This document shows positions 1 through 5,945 of a stretch of 10,968 nt of DNA, piece by piece. Within the stretch, counting starts at the first letter, position 1. Each line of letters starts with the position of its first letter. The stretch covers positions 1-10,968 of the forward strand of contig JBBIND010000095.1 of assembly GCA_037444075.1 (NCBI GenBank), read 5' to 3'. Below the pieces are notes generated by a model that saw only the letters and a list, made by a program, of their open reading frames with translations, searched no databases and had not been told where the DNA came from. Source of the stretch: JBBIND01 sp037444075 (lineage in GTDB: Bacteria; Acidobacteriota; Terriglobia; Bryobacterales; Bryobacteraceae). The position numbers and the translations under genes were made by a program.

Positions 1-340
1 TCCCTTGCGGGGCGGCAGTCATTCATCTGGGCCGGCCATTACTGGACGGCTCTAGCGACCTACCCGAGAGTCGGACGGAGCGGGCCACTCCTTCTCTCCT
101 ATTTGGTCTTGCTCCACGTGGGGTTTACCCTGCCAACCGGATTGCTCCGGCCGCGGTGCGCTCTTACCGCACCTTTTCACCCTTACCCGCGGTTACCACG
201 GGCGGTATATTTTCTGTGGCACTTTCCGTAGAATCCGCTTTGAGCGAATCCCCCCGGCCGTTAGCCGGCACGCTGCCCTGCGGAGACCGGACTTTCCTCC
301 CGTTTCCAGGCGACTGCCCGTCCGCCGGGTTCCCTGGGTC
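1..340 (-). ncRNA. rnpB: RNase P RNA (bacterial type A), 3' end cut by window
   Basis: This is the catalytic RNA of RNase P, which removes 5' leaders from pre-tRNAs. Read on the minus strand it shows the family's conserved blocks in order: CAGTCGCC (316-309), GAGGAAAGTCCGG at the 5' side of P4, CAGGGCAG followed by a GGCTAACGGCC stem, AAAGTGCCACAGAAAATA, GGTAAGGGTGAAAAGGTG, GGTAAACCCC with GAGCAAGACCAAATAGG, GGGTAGGTCGCTAGAGC, and AGATGAATGACTGCC near the edge. The 3' end with its ACAGAACCCGGCTTA-type block lies outside the window, so P4 and P1 cannot be closed here. The 5' boundary is approximate: P1 should start some 10-25 nt before CAGTCGCC, and the transcript may begin as far out as about 363. 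Only about nine bases separate CAGTCGCC from the P4 strand, so P3 looks very short. No CDS in this stretch is credible. Confidence 0.96.
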
Positions 341-369
341 CATTATCCCACCCGGGCATCCTTTTTTTC

Positions 370-397
370 TTGCCTTCCAATGCGAAAAATGTATGCT
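370..397 (+). promoter_or_regulatory. Candidate sigma70-type promoter for the H1-like gene, sharing its -10 with rnpB
   Basis: TTGCCT (370-375), a 16-bp spacer and TATGCT (392-397) form a plausible promoter with a predicted start near 404, giving a leader of about 29 nt that carries AGGAGG at 418-423. The core TATGCTA is nearly symmetric: on the minus strand TAGCAT (398-393) could be the rnpB -10, although no good minus-strand -35 is visible. The two divergent genes may therefore compete for one site. This is pattern-based only. Confidence 0.4.
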
Positions 398-432
398 AGG
401 TGGTAACTAAGCATCACAGGAGGCTACGCCGA

Positions 433-879
433 ATGTTCGATGGCCGTATGTTCGCATTCAACGGCGATGAGGAGGACTTCGAATTCGACGAGGAACACAT
501 CGAAATCGAGTCTGACATCCTGGAATACGACTTCGATGACGAGGAGGATACAGAACTGGGAGTCCCGGCCTACGGCGAGGTTCCGGAGCCGCCGGCGCCG
601 CCACCCGTAGTGACGGTTCTTCCACCGCCCCCTCGAAAGCCCGTCAGGAGGGCTGCGCCTAAGGCGGCGCCGAAGAAAGCCGCCAAGAAGAAGCAGCCAG
701 CCAAGAAGGTAGCGAAGAAAGCTGCCAAGAAGGCCGCCCCAATGAAAGCGGCGAAGAAGACCGCAAAGAAAGCCGTAAGGAAGGCGGCGAAGAAGGCGCC
801 AGCCAAGAAGACCGCTAAGAAGGCCGCGAAGAAGGCGCCGGTCAAGAAGTCCGCCAAGAAAGCGGCGAAGAAGAGGTAG
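433..879 (+). CDS. Histone H1-like Lys/Ala-rich protein with acidic N-terminus
   Basis: A 148-residue protein of two opposite halves. Residues 11-42 are extremely acidic (DEEDFEFDEEHIEIE, then DFDDEED). Residues 50-70 form a proline-rich hinge (PEPPAPPPVV, LPPPPRKP). From about residue 71 to the end there are repeats of the AKKAAKKA/APAKKTAKK type, like the C-terminal tails of eukaryotic H1 and bacterial H1-like or AlgP-like proteins. Such tails bind DNA, and sometimes RNA, without sequence specificity, so a nucleoid role is likely; the acidic half could mask the tail or recruit a partner (inference). I chose ATG 433 because a perfect AGGAGG (418-423) lies 9 nt upstream. An in-frame GTG at 400 would add 11 residues but has no such site and overlaps the predicted transcription start. 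The tail is low complexity, so homology searches will be noisy. The neighbouring rnpB is transcribed divergently. Confidence 0.82.
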   Translation: MFDGRMFAFNGDEEDFEFDEEHIEIESDILEYDFDDEEDTELGVPAYGEVPEPPAPPPVVTVLPPPPRKPVRRAAPKAAPKKAAKKKQPAKKVAKKAAKKAAPMKAAKKTAKKAVRKAAKKAPAKKTAKKAAKKAPVKKSAKKAAKKR

Positions 880-899
880 CTCTCCGCGCCACTCCCGCG

Positions 900-927
900 C
901 CCCGGCGGAGGTGCCGGGCTGCCGGGG
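900..927. terminator. GC-rich hairpin between convergent genes
   Basis: CCCCGGC (900-906) pairs perfectly with GCCGGGG (921-927). An alternative stem is CGGAG (906-910) with CTCCG (928-932). It sits between the stop of the H1-like gene and the stop of the convergent minus-strand gene, where a bidirectional terminator is expected. No T-run follows on either strand, so intrinsic termination would be weak. Confidence 0.4.
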
Positions 928-932
928 CTCCG

Positions 933-1145
933 TCAGCCGTGGCGGAGCACAGAGCGGCAGCGCTCAAAAAGCTCGATCAGGGCATCAGCGTGTTCTTCCG
1001 GGGTCTTGGAGGCCTTCCCTCCGAAGCCGGCTCCACCCGTGCCCTTTCCGTAGCCGGTTGAAACCGCAATGAACTTCATCAGTTCCAAAGCGATTTCGTC
1101 TTTGGAGCGCACAACCAGTGGATGAACGTTTGTTTCTTCAGCCAT
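933..1145 (-). CDS. Small protein of unknown function
   Basis: A 70-residue protein starting MAEETNVHPLVVRSKDE. I do not recognise a family. It has an N-terminal strand/helix region (HPLVVRSKDEIALELMKFIAV), a glycine-rich centre (GYGKGTGGAGFGG), and a C-terminal amphipathic helix (EEHADALIELFERCRSVL). There is no signal peptide or membrane segment, so it is probably cytoplasmic. The glycine-rich loop resembles a nucleotide or phosphate loop only superficially, and no true P-loop is present. An in-frame ATG at 1181 would add 12 residues, but it lacks a ribosome site and would leave only 17 nt to the divergent kinase gene; ATG 1145 has GGGGGA upstream and leaves 53 nt. The position opposite a HipA-like kinase gene hints at a shared regulatory region but proves no link. 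Confidence 0.62.
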   Translation of the reverse strand: MAEETNVHPLVVRSKDEIALELMKFIAVSTGYGKGTGGAGFGGKASKTPEEHADALIELFERCRSVLRHG

Positions 1146-1198
1146 ATGCGGCAAGATCCCCCAGGGTGTGGTAGATCTCATAGGTTACACCATTTTCG

Positions 1199-2038
1199 AT
1201 GCCGCTCCACGCCCGACGGCTGATCCGCAAGATGCGCGGTGGCGCCCAAGCACACCTGGTAGAAGCTGACGACGGGCATTTCTATGTCGTCAAGTTCCGT
1301 AATAACCCACAGCACCGCCGCATCCTCGTCAACGAGCTGATCGCCAGCGTCTTGATGCGTTATCTTCAGGTGGCCACGCCGGAAACCGCCATCATCTGGG
1401 TGGGCGAACGATTCCTGGAGAACGAGCCGGAGGCGGGCATTCAATTGGGCTCGCGCCGCATCCCCGCCGAAACGGGACGGCATTTCGCTTCACGTTTCCC
1501 CGGCGACCCGGCCGAGCTAGCGGTCTACGACTTCGTCCCCGACACGCTGCTCGAGAACGTCGTCAACCGGCGGGACTTCCTGGCGGCACTGATATTTGAC
1601 AAGTGGCTCTCCAACGCCGATTCGAGACAGTCCATCTTCTTCCGTGCGCGCGTCAAGGACTGGGTGCCGTCCAGCATGGCGCATCCCCTGCGGCTGGGCT
1701 TCCTGGCGTTGATGCTGGACCACGGCTACGTCTTCGGAGGACCCCACTGGCGTTTTGATGATGCCCCGCTGCAGGGTCTCTACCACCGCCCATCGGTGTA
1801 CGCTGATGCACGGTCCTGGGAGGACTTCCAGCCTTGGCTGGATCGCATCCTGCATTTCCCGGAACTAGTTCTGGACGAGGCGTTGCGGCAGGTCCCCTCG
1901 GAATGGCTGGAAGACGACGCTGCGGAGGTCGAAAGGCTGCTGATGAAACTGCTGGCCCGCCGCAAGCGAGTCCCGGACCTGATCAGGGCGTGCGCCCGGG
2001 CGCGCCCGGAGTTGTTCCCCCATTGGACCGACAAGTGA
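1199..2038 (+). CDS. HipA-like kinase domain protein (HipA_2 type)
   Basis: A stand-alone HipA-like protein kinase fold of 279 residues. Visible kinase landmarks are VVKF with the ATP-contacting Lys32, the alpha-C glutamate in VNELIAS (Glu46), the catalytic-loop region FDKWLSNADSRQSIFF (Asp134, Asn139, Asp141), and LMLDHG (Asp174) in the place of the metal-binding DFG/DxG. Known family facts: HipA proper phosphorylates GltX and is controlled by the HTH protein HipB, while this shorter branch lacks the N-terminal HipA_N subdomain and its substrates are unknown. Members are often found beside a DUF3037 gene (from memory); neither HipB nor DUF3037 is here. ATG 1199 follows an in-frame TAG at 1181-1183, and the upstream ribosome site is weak. 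The next gene starts about 120 nt downstream and looks independent. The function as a kinase is inferred from motifs; toxicity is not implied. Confidence 0.82.
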   Translation: MPLHARRLIRKMRGGAQAHLVEADDGHFYVVKFRNNPQHRRILVNELIASVLMRYLQVATPETAIIWVGERFLENEPEAGIQLGSRRIPAETGRHFASRFPGDPAELAVYDFVPDTLLENVVNRRDFLAALIFDKWLSNADSRQSIFFRARVKDWVPSSMAHPLRLGFLALMLDHGYVFGGPHWRFDDAPLQGLYHRPSVYADARSWEDFQPWLDRILHFPELVLDEALRQVPSEWLEDDAAEVERLLMKLLARRKRVPDLIRACARARPELFPHWTDK

Positions 2039-2156
2039 GTCCCTTCGGTCACCTGTGCGATGAAGGCCGGCTATGGCGCGCTATGATGTCGTCAGGTAGC
2101 GCCTGACGCGGCTGCCGGCTGCAGATCCCGATTCGCCCATTCCGGAGATAAACCGC

Positions 2157-3482
2157 ATGTCCTTGCCGACCCTCGACGAAAACCGGTTTCAGAATTCCCG
2201 CGCGCTGCTCGAACGTGCCCGGCGCTCGTTGACGGGGGGAGTCAGCAGCCCCTTTCGCGCCAAGTTCCCCGTGCCTCTTTATTTCCGGGAAGGCCGTGGT
2301 TCCCGGTTGATTGACGAGGACGGCAACGAGTACATCGACTACACGCTGGCTTGGGGGCCTGCGATTCTGGGCCACTGCCACCCCCGCATGGTGGAGGCCA
2401 TGACCGCCCGAGCGCCGGGCCCGTTCATTTACGGCGCTCAGCACCGCGCGGAAATCGATGTGGCCGAGAAGATCCAGGCGGCGGTGCCCTGCGCTGAGCG
2501 CGTGGCCTTCACCTCGAGCGGCAGCGAAGCCGTGCAGTTGGCGTTAAGACTGGCCCGCGCCTACACAGGGCGCACATTGGTCCTGAAGTTCGAAGGCCAT
2601 TACCACGGCTGGCTCGACTCGGTGCTGCTGAGCCACCACCCGGAGGCGGGTCAGGTGGGCCCCTCCGAGGAACCGCGAGTGGTGCCCGAATCACGCGGTC
2701 AGGTCGCCAATGCGGCGGACAACGTGGCCGTGCTGACCTGGAACGATTCCACAGCGGTAGAACGGTTGCTCTCGAGGAGGCCCGGTGAAATCGCCGCCGT
2801 GATCATGGAGCCTGTGCTCTGCAACAGCGGCTGCATTTTACCCGCTGAGGGTTATCTGGAAAGCGTCGCCGCCTCCGCGCGCAAGCACGGCGCGCTGCTG
2901 GTCTTCGATGAGATCATCACCGGGTTCCGCATGGGGCTGTCTGGCGCTCAGGGACACTACGGCGTCGTGCCGGACCTGGCCACGTTCGGCAAAGCGGTGG
3001 CCGGCGGACTGCCGCTGAGCGTGGTGGCAGGCCGGCGGGAGATCATGGAGCAAATGGGGCAGGGCGTCTCCTTTGGTGGCACCTTCAACGGGAACCCCGT
3101 CTCTTTGTGCGCCGCTGCTGCGGTGTTGGAGGAACTCGCCCGCGACGAAGGGGCGGCGTTGAAACGCGCCAACCGCCTGGGGAAGGAATTGATGGCGGGC
3201 ATCTCCGCTTTGGCACAGGCTCGAGGAGTTTCATGGCTGGCGACAGGTTTCGGCGCCGCGCTCGCGCTCCACTTCACCGAGCGCACGCAGTTGCGGGAGT
3301 ACCGCGACACGCTGGAAGACGACCGCGGAAAGCTGTCTCTGTTTGCGCGGCTGGCGCTCGAAGAAGGAATCTACTTCCTGCCGGACGGACGGTTCTATGT
3401 CTCCGCGGCTCACACCGAGCAGGACGTGGACGCCACGCTCGCCGCCCTCGGGCGAGCCTTAGACCGCCTGGAGTCCGCCTGA
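2157..3482 (+). CDS. Class III PLP-dependent aminotransferase, glutamate-1-semialdehyde aminomutase-like
   Basis: A 441-residue fold-type I PLP enzyme. Landmarks are the N-terminal GGVSSPFRAKFPVPLYF (27-43), SGSEAVQLALRLAR for the PLP phosphate (121-134), YHGW (149-152), the ring-contacting LLVFDEIITGFR (Asp251), the Schiff-base lysine in TFGKAVAGGLPL (Lys279), and SFGGTFNGNPVS (305-316). This is the HemL-like branch of class III. It is slightly longer than HemL (about 430 residues) and departs from typical HemL sequence around the lysine and in the GTFNGNP loop. Many such proteins are annotated only as aspartate aminotransferase family, so I do not assign hemL. No tetrapyrrole gene is nearby. 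ATG 2157 has GGAG at 2144-2147. The gene appears monocistronic, with a strong hairpin after the stop. Substrate is unresolved: heme precursor, beta-amino acid or amino-sugar chemistry are all possible. Confidence 0.85.
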   Translation: MSLPTLDENRFQNSRALLERARRSLTGGVSSPFRAKFPVPLYFREGRGSRLIDEDGNEYIDYTLAWGPAILGHCHPRMVEAMTARAPGPFIYGAQHRAEIDVAEKIQAAVPCAERVAFTSSGSEAVQLALRLARAYTGRTLVLKFEGHYHGWLDSVLLSHHPEAGQVGPSEEPRVVPESRGQVANAADNVAVLTWNDSTAVERLLSRRPGEIAAVIMEPVLCNSGCILPAEGYLESVAASARKHGALLVFDEIITGFRMGLSGAQGHYGVVPDLATFGKAVAGGLPLSVVAGRREIMEQMGQGVSFGGTFNGNPVSLCAAAAVLEELARDEGAALKRANRLGKELMAGISALAQARGVSWLATGFGAALALHFTERTQLREYRDTLEDDRGKLSLFARLALEEGIYFLPDGRFYVSAAHTEQDVDATLAALGRALDRLESA

Positions 3483-3501
3483 CATCTGCCGGCTAGCTGA
3501 G

Positions 3502-3542
3502 TTCGGAATTGCCGTCCCCAACAGGGGAAGGGCTATTCCGAA
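3502..3542 (+). terminator. Long stem-loop after the aminotransferase gene
   Basis: TTCGGAAT (3502-3509) pairs with ATTCCGAA (3535-3542). Inside it GCC pairs with GGC, and TCCCC (3515-3519) pairs with GGGGA around an AACA-type loop. The result is an almost continuous stem beginning 19 nt after the stop codon. No U-tract follows, so it may protect the 3' end or stop transcription with Rho, rather than act as a classic intrinsic terminator. It also lies upstream of infC and could belong to that leader instead. Confidence 0.5.
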
Positions 3543-3565
3543 GCGCTTGCGAATCTGCTACGATC

Positions 3566-3649
3566 ATGGGCATGAAGTTCGTCGCGCCCGCATGGACGCG
3601 GTTCAAGGGGTTATATTTGTCGTTGCATAGCGGCTACTTTGGGGGCTGA
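3566..3649 (+). CDS. Possible 27-codon leader ORF upstream of infC
   Basis: An ATG-to-TGA frame encoding a 27-residue peptide that begins MGMKFVAPAW and ends SGYFGG; a second ATG lies two codons in. TACGAT (3559-3564), a -10-like hexamer, sits immediately upstream, so a transcript starting here could be nearly leaderless. It is in a different frame from infC and ends about 130 nt before the likely infC start. It resembles no known leader peptide to me. Against it: very short, no Shine-Dalgarno, and a chance ORF of this size is not rare. I list it because this stretch of about 300 nt otherwise has no gene. Confidence 0.2.
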   Translation: MGMKFVAPAWTRFKGLYLSLHSGYFGG

Positions 3650-3780
3650 GCGCAGAGGTCTATTCGTGCTACTGTTCTCCGCGAAGCGGCCCATTCCCTC
3701 ACGGCGAGACATCGCCCGTACCGCAGGAGCCGGCGCCCCGCCGGCGCGCGTTTCCTTCGAAACACCATCTAAATGATTCC

Positions 3781-4347
3781 ATCCAGAAATTTCCCACAAA
3801 CGTCAATGAGACGATTCGGGCGCGTGAGGTACGCGCCGTTTTCCCCGATGGCACGGTTGAGATCATGCCTACACAGGCGGCATTGCGCAAGGCTAAGGAT
3901 CTGGGCCTTGACCTGATTGTCGTCTCGCCCACGGCTGTCCCGCCGGTGGCCAAGGCCATGGATTATGGCCAGTGGCAGTACGAGCAGAAGAAGAAGCAAC
4001 AGGAAGCCAAGAAGAAGCAGCACGTGATTCAGGTCAAGGAGGTCAAGTTCCGGCCGAATACGGACGACCACGACTATGACTTCAAGAAGAATCACGCCAT
4101 CCGCTTTTTGAAAGAAGGCAACCGGGTCAAGGCAGTGGTGCAGTTTCGCGGCCGCGAAATCGCGCACGTCGACCTCGGCAGGAAACTCCTGACGCGCTTC
4201 TCGGAGGACCTGGCGTCCTACGGCAGCGTCGAAGGCCAGCCCCGGCTCGAGGGCCGCAACGCCCACGTCATCATCAGTCCCCTGCGCTCCACCAAGGAAA
4301 AAGCCAAGCAGGCTAAAGACGCACCGAAAGAACAGGCTGCGCAGTAG
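3781..4347 (+). CDS. infC: Translation initiation factor IF-3, probable non-canonical start
   Basis: IF-3 binds the 30S subunit, prevents premature 50S joining and checks start-codon and initiator-tRNA pairing. Both domains are clear. The N-domain runs from NVNETIRAREVRAVFPDG through LGLDLIVVSPTAVPPVAKAMDYG; then comes a Lys/Gln-rich linker (KKKQQEAKKKQ); the C-domain starts VIQVKEVKFRPNTDDHDYDFK and ends RNAHVIISP plus a charged tail. The first ATG in frame (3865) lies inside the N-domain, after the conserved NETIRAREVR segment, so it cannot be the true start. No ATG, GTG or TTG occurs upstream in frame before the TAG at 3628. I propose ATC 3781 (188 residues, close to the usual 180); CTG 3646 is the other candidate. 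Family knowledge: infC often uses rare starts (AUU in E. coli, AUC in Myxococcus), which permits autoregulation. No Shine-Dalgarno is evident near 3781. The usual partners rpmI and rplT do not follow. Confidence 0.93.
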   Translation: MQKFPTNVNETIRAREVRAVFPDGTVEIMPTQAALRKAKDLGLDLIVVSPTAVPPVAKAMDYGQWQYEQKKKQQEAKKKQHVIQVKEVKFRPNTDDHDYDFKKNHAIRFLKEGNRVKAVVQFRGREIAHVDLGRKLLTRFSEDLASYGSVEGQPRLEGRNAHVIISPLRSTKEKAKQAKDAPKEQAAQ

Positions 4348-4504
4348 CAATCCGCAAGCAGCCCAGCAGATTCTGTTGTCAGGCGAGTAGCCGGCAGCGG
4401 GGTGCGTGCCTCTCCAACGGGCAGTTCCGGGAGTTCGTCCCGCTCACACAGGGGACTGCTATCGGCTGGTACTGTTGACAGCTGCCTGCCCTTCGTTGAA
4501 CCGC
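4348..4504. other. Intergenic gap between convergent infC and HNH genes
   Basis: 157 nt between two stop codons. The only structure I see is a 5-bp stem CGGGA (4428-4432) with TCCCG (4438-4442) around GTTCG. It lacks a T-run and is a weak terminator candidate at best. The rpmI-rplT genes that commonly follow infC are absent here. Confidence 0.4.
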
Positions 4505-5029
4505 TCAGAAGAAAAGGTACTTGCGCCAGAGCTGGTCGCCGTGCGCCAATTGCCGCATCAGGTGGCGGTTGGTGTGCGAGGTAAAGGGCCGCGGCGCGCG
4601 CGCCAGGCTCATGCCCGCCTCGTCCGGCGTTCGGTTTCCCTTGCGGTTGTTGCACGAGTTGCAGCAGGCTACCAGGTTCTCCCAACTCGAATCCCCGCTC
4701 TTGGAGCGCGGCACGACATGATCCAGCGTCAATTCTGAAGAGGGCAGAGTGACCAGGCAGTACTGGCAGGTGTGGCGGTCCCGAATCAGCACGCTCTTGC
4801 GCGAAAGCGCCCTGCTCGCGCGCGGGATGCGGCGATACTCGTGCAGCCGGATGACGGACGGCACAGGCAGCGAGACGCGAGTCGAGCGCACCAGGTGGTG
4901 GGAGAGCTCTTCCGCCGTGGCCAGTCCTTTGAGCACCAGCACCAGCGCCCGTCGCGCGGCGCACACGTGCACGGGCTCATAGCTGGCGTTTAGCACGAGG
5001 ACGGGGACGTGCAGTGATTCGGCAGCCAT
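4505..5029 (-). CDS. HNH endonuclease family protein
   Basis: A 174-residue protein with a zinc-supported beta-beta-alpha-metal nuclease core in its middle and C-terminal part. Zinc ligands are Cys88/Cys91 (CQYC) and Cys123/Cys126 (CNSC). The catalytic segment is ELTLDHVVPRSKSGDSSWENL with Asp103-His104, then Asn118; the third position of the HNH triad is Asn rather than His in CNSCNNRKG, as in the HNN variants of this family. The N-terminal 75 residues (VLVLNASYEPVHVCAARRAL) are typical of the widespread stand-alone HNH family of Actinobacteria, Cyanobacteria and Acidobacteria, whose biological role is unknown to me. It is not an obvious restriction or homing enzyme: no methyltransferase is beside it. 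Its ATG follows the comF stop codon with no base between, so the two are likely translationally coupled. Confidence 0.9.
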   Translation of the reverse strand: MAAESLHVPVLVLNASYEPVHVCAARRALVLVLKGLATAEELSHHLVRSTRVSLPVPSVIRLHEYRRIPRASRALSRKSVLIRDRHTCQYCLVTLPSSELTLDHVVPRSKSGDSSWENLVACCNSCNNRKGNRTPDEAGMSLARAPRPFTSHTNRHLMRQLAHGDQLWRKYLFF

Positions 5030-5785
5030 CTACCCAGCCCTCGCCGCCATGGCGGCGTCTTTCTTGGACCAGCCCGCGTGCATCCGCCGGTCCGCGCGGG
5101 AGACCGTCAGCACGGAGACATGGCCGGCTCCGGCCCGTTTCAGCACTGCCGCGCATGCCCTGGCTGTGGCGCCAGTGGTAAACACGTCGTCCACCAGCAG
5201 CAAGCGCAATCCCTGAAGGCTCACTCGCCGTTTGACACAGAATGCCCCGGCCACGTTGGCCCTGCGGGCGTGACCGCTGAGGCCGGCTTGTGCTGAAGTG
5301 GCGCGCCTTCGGCGCACCACGCAGCCCACCGGAATGCCTGTGCGTCTGGAAAGCACGCGCGCCAGCAACTCGGACTGGTTGAATCCGCGGCTCAGCCTGC
5401 GCCGCCAATGCAGGGGCATCGGCACGATGACGTCGAAGCGCACATCCCTCGGCAGAGCCAGAGCCAGATATCCGCCCAGCGGTCCGGCCAGCGTGTAGAC
5501 GCGGCCGTACTTGAACAGGTTCACGAGTTCGCGCAACGTGCCGTCGTGGGAACCGAACGAATAGGCGCCGTCGAAAGCGCTCAGGCCGCTGCGGCACAGC
5601 CCGCAGCGGCCTTCGTCATCCAGCGGATACGAATTGAGAAACGGCGTCCGGCAGCAGATACAGAAATAATCAGCCAGCAGGGGAGCGGGCTCTTCCAGGC
5701 AGGCGCGGCAAACCGGGATGCGGCTGATCGCCTTCAAGGGCGCACTACACACTCTGCACTCATCCGGGTAGACGAGCGCAAAAAT
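5030..5785 (-). CDS. comF: ComF-family phosphoribosyltransferase-like protein, start unclear
   Basis: ComF proteins combine an N-terminal zinc ribbon with a phosphoribosyltransferase fold and are needed for DNA uptake in competent bacteria. Visible are CxxC pairs (VCRACL, CICC, CGLC), the ELVNLFKYGR segment, DVIVPMPLHWRRRLSRGFNQ, and the PRPP loop LLLVDDVFTTGAT. The first standard start is GTG 5752, which would begin inside the first CxxC pair (DEC-R-V-C) and remove its first cysteine. The same frame stays open to 5860 and encodes a normal ComF-like beginning, ADAIFALVYPDECRVC, so the protein must start upstream. No ATG, GTG or TTG exists there. ATT 5785 and CTG 5824 are candidates; I used 5785 as the minimal start. 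A frameshift in the first codons is the alternative: GTG 5864 with GGAGG directly upstream reads nine codons, then TAG. Confidence 0.87.
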   Translation of the reverse strand: MFALVYPDECRVCSAPLKAISRIPVCRACLEEPAPLLADYFCICCRTPFLNSYPLDDEGRCGLCRSGLSAFDGAYSFGSHDGTLRELVNLFKYGRVYTLAGPLGGYLALALPRDVRFDVIVPMPLHWRRRLSRGFNQSELLARVLSRRTGIPVGCVVRRRRATSAQAGLSGHARRANVAGAFCVKRRVSLQGLRLLLVDDVFTTGATARACAAVLKRAGAGHVSVLTVSRADRRMHAGWSKKDAAMAARAG

Positions 5786-5932
5786 CGCGTCCGCCGCTTT
5801 ACGGAGAGCCGGGAATCCCGGCAGCGGCGACTTGCTACGTAGCCACCCGCTCGAAAAGACTCACCTCCGGTCTCGGTCTGCTACTAGCTTACCTCAGCGC
5901 AGGGACGCCGCGAATGCGCCGCCCGGCTCTGG

Positions 5933-5938
5933 TATCAT
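5933..5938 (+). promoter_or_regulatory. Candidate -10 element for a leaderless sulfatase mRNA
   Basis: TATCAT ends 7 nt before the sulfatase ATG (5946), so transcription would begin at or next to the start codon. No Shine-Dalgarno and no convincing -35 are visible. The same arrangement occurs before the DUF1080 gene at 10624. Confidence 0.3.
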
Positions 5939-5945
5939 CGGCGCC

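Noticed and set aside
156..410. Plus-strand ORF of 84 codons
   Set aside because: It lies across the RNase P RNA gene on the opposite strand and shows no protein-like features.
570..857. Minus-strand ORF rich in Phe/Ala
   Set aside because: It is the complement of the AAG/GCC repeats of the H1-like tail; the low-complexity pattern is a mirror artefact.
660..876. AAG/GCC-rich repetitive DNA as a possible tandem-repeat or CRISPR-like array
   Set aside because: The units are irregular and follow codon phase; they are explained by the Lys/Ala protein tail.
3666..3776. GTG-started frame of 36 codons upstream of infC
   Set aside because: No ribosome site, no recognisable sequence, and it overlaps the region where the infC frame is open.
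3769..4350. Long minus-strand ORF opposite infC, with a leucine-rich stretch
   Set aside because: Shadow of the IF-3 coding sequence; the poly-Leu run is the complement of the AAG-rich linker.
4218..4964. Minus-strand ORF of 248 codons overlapping the HNH gene
   Set aside because: Different frame from the HNH protein, which has clear zinc and catalytic motifs; no domain in the alternative.
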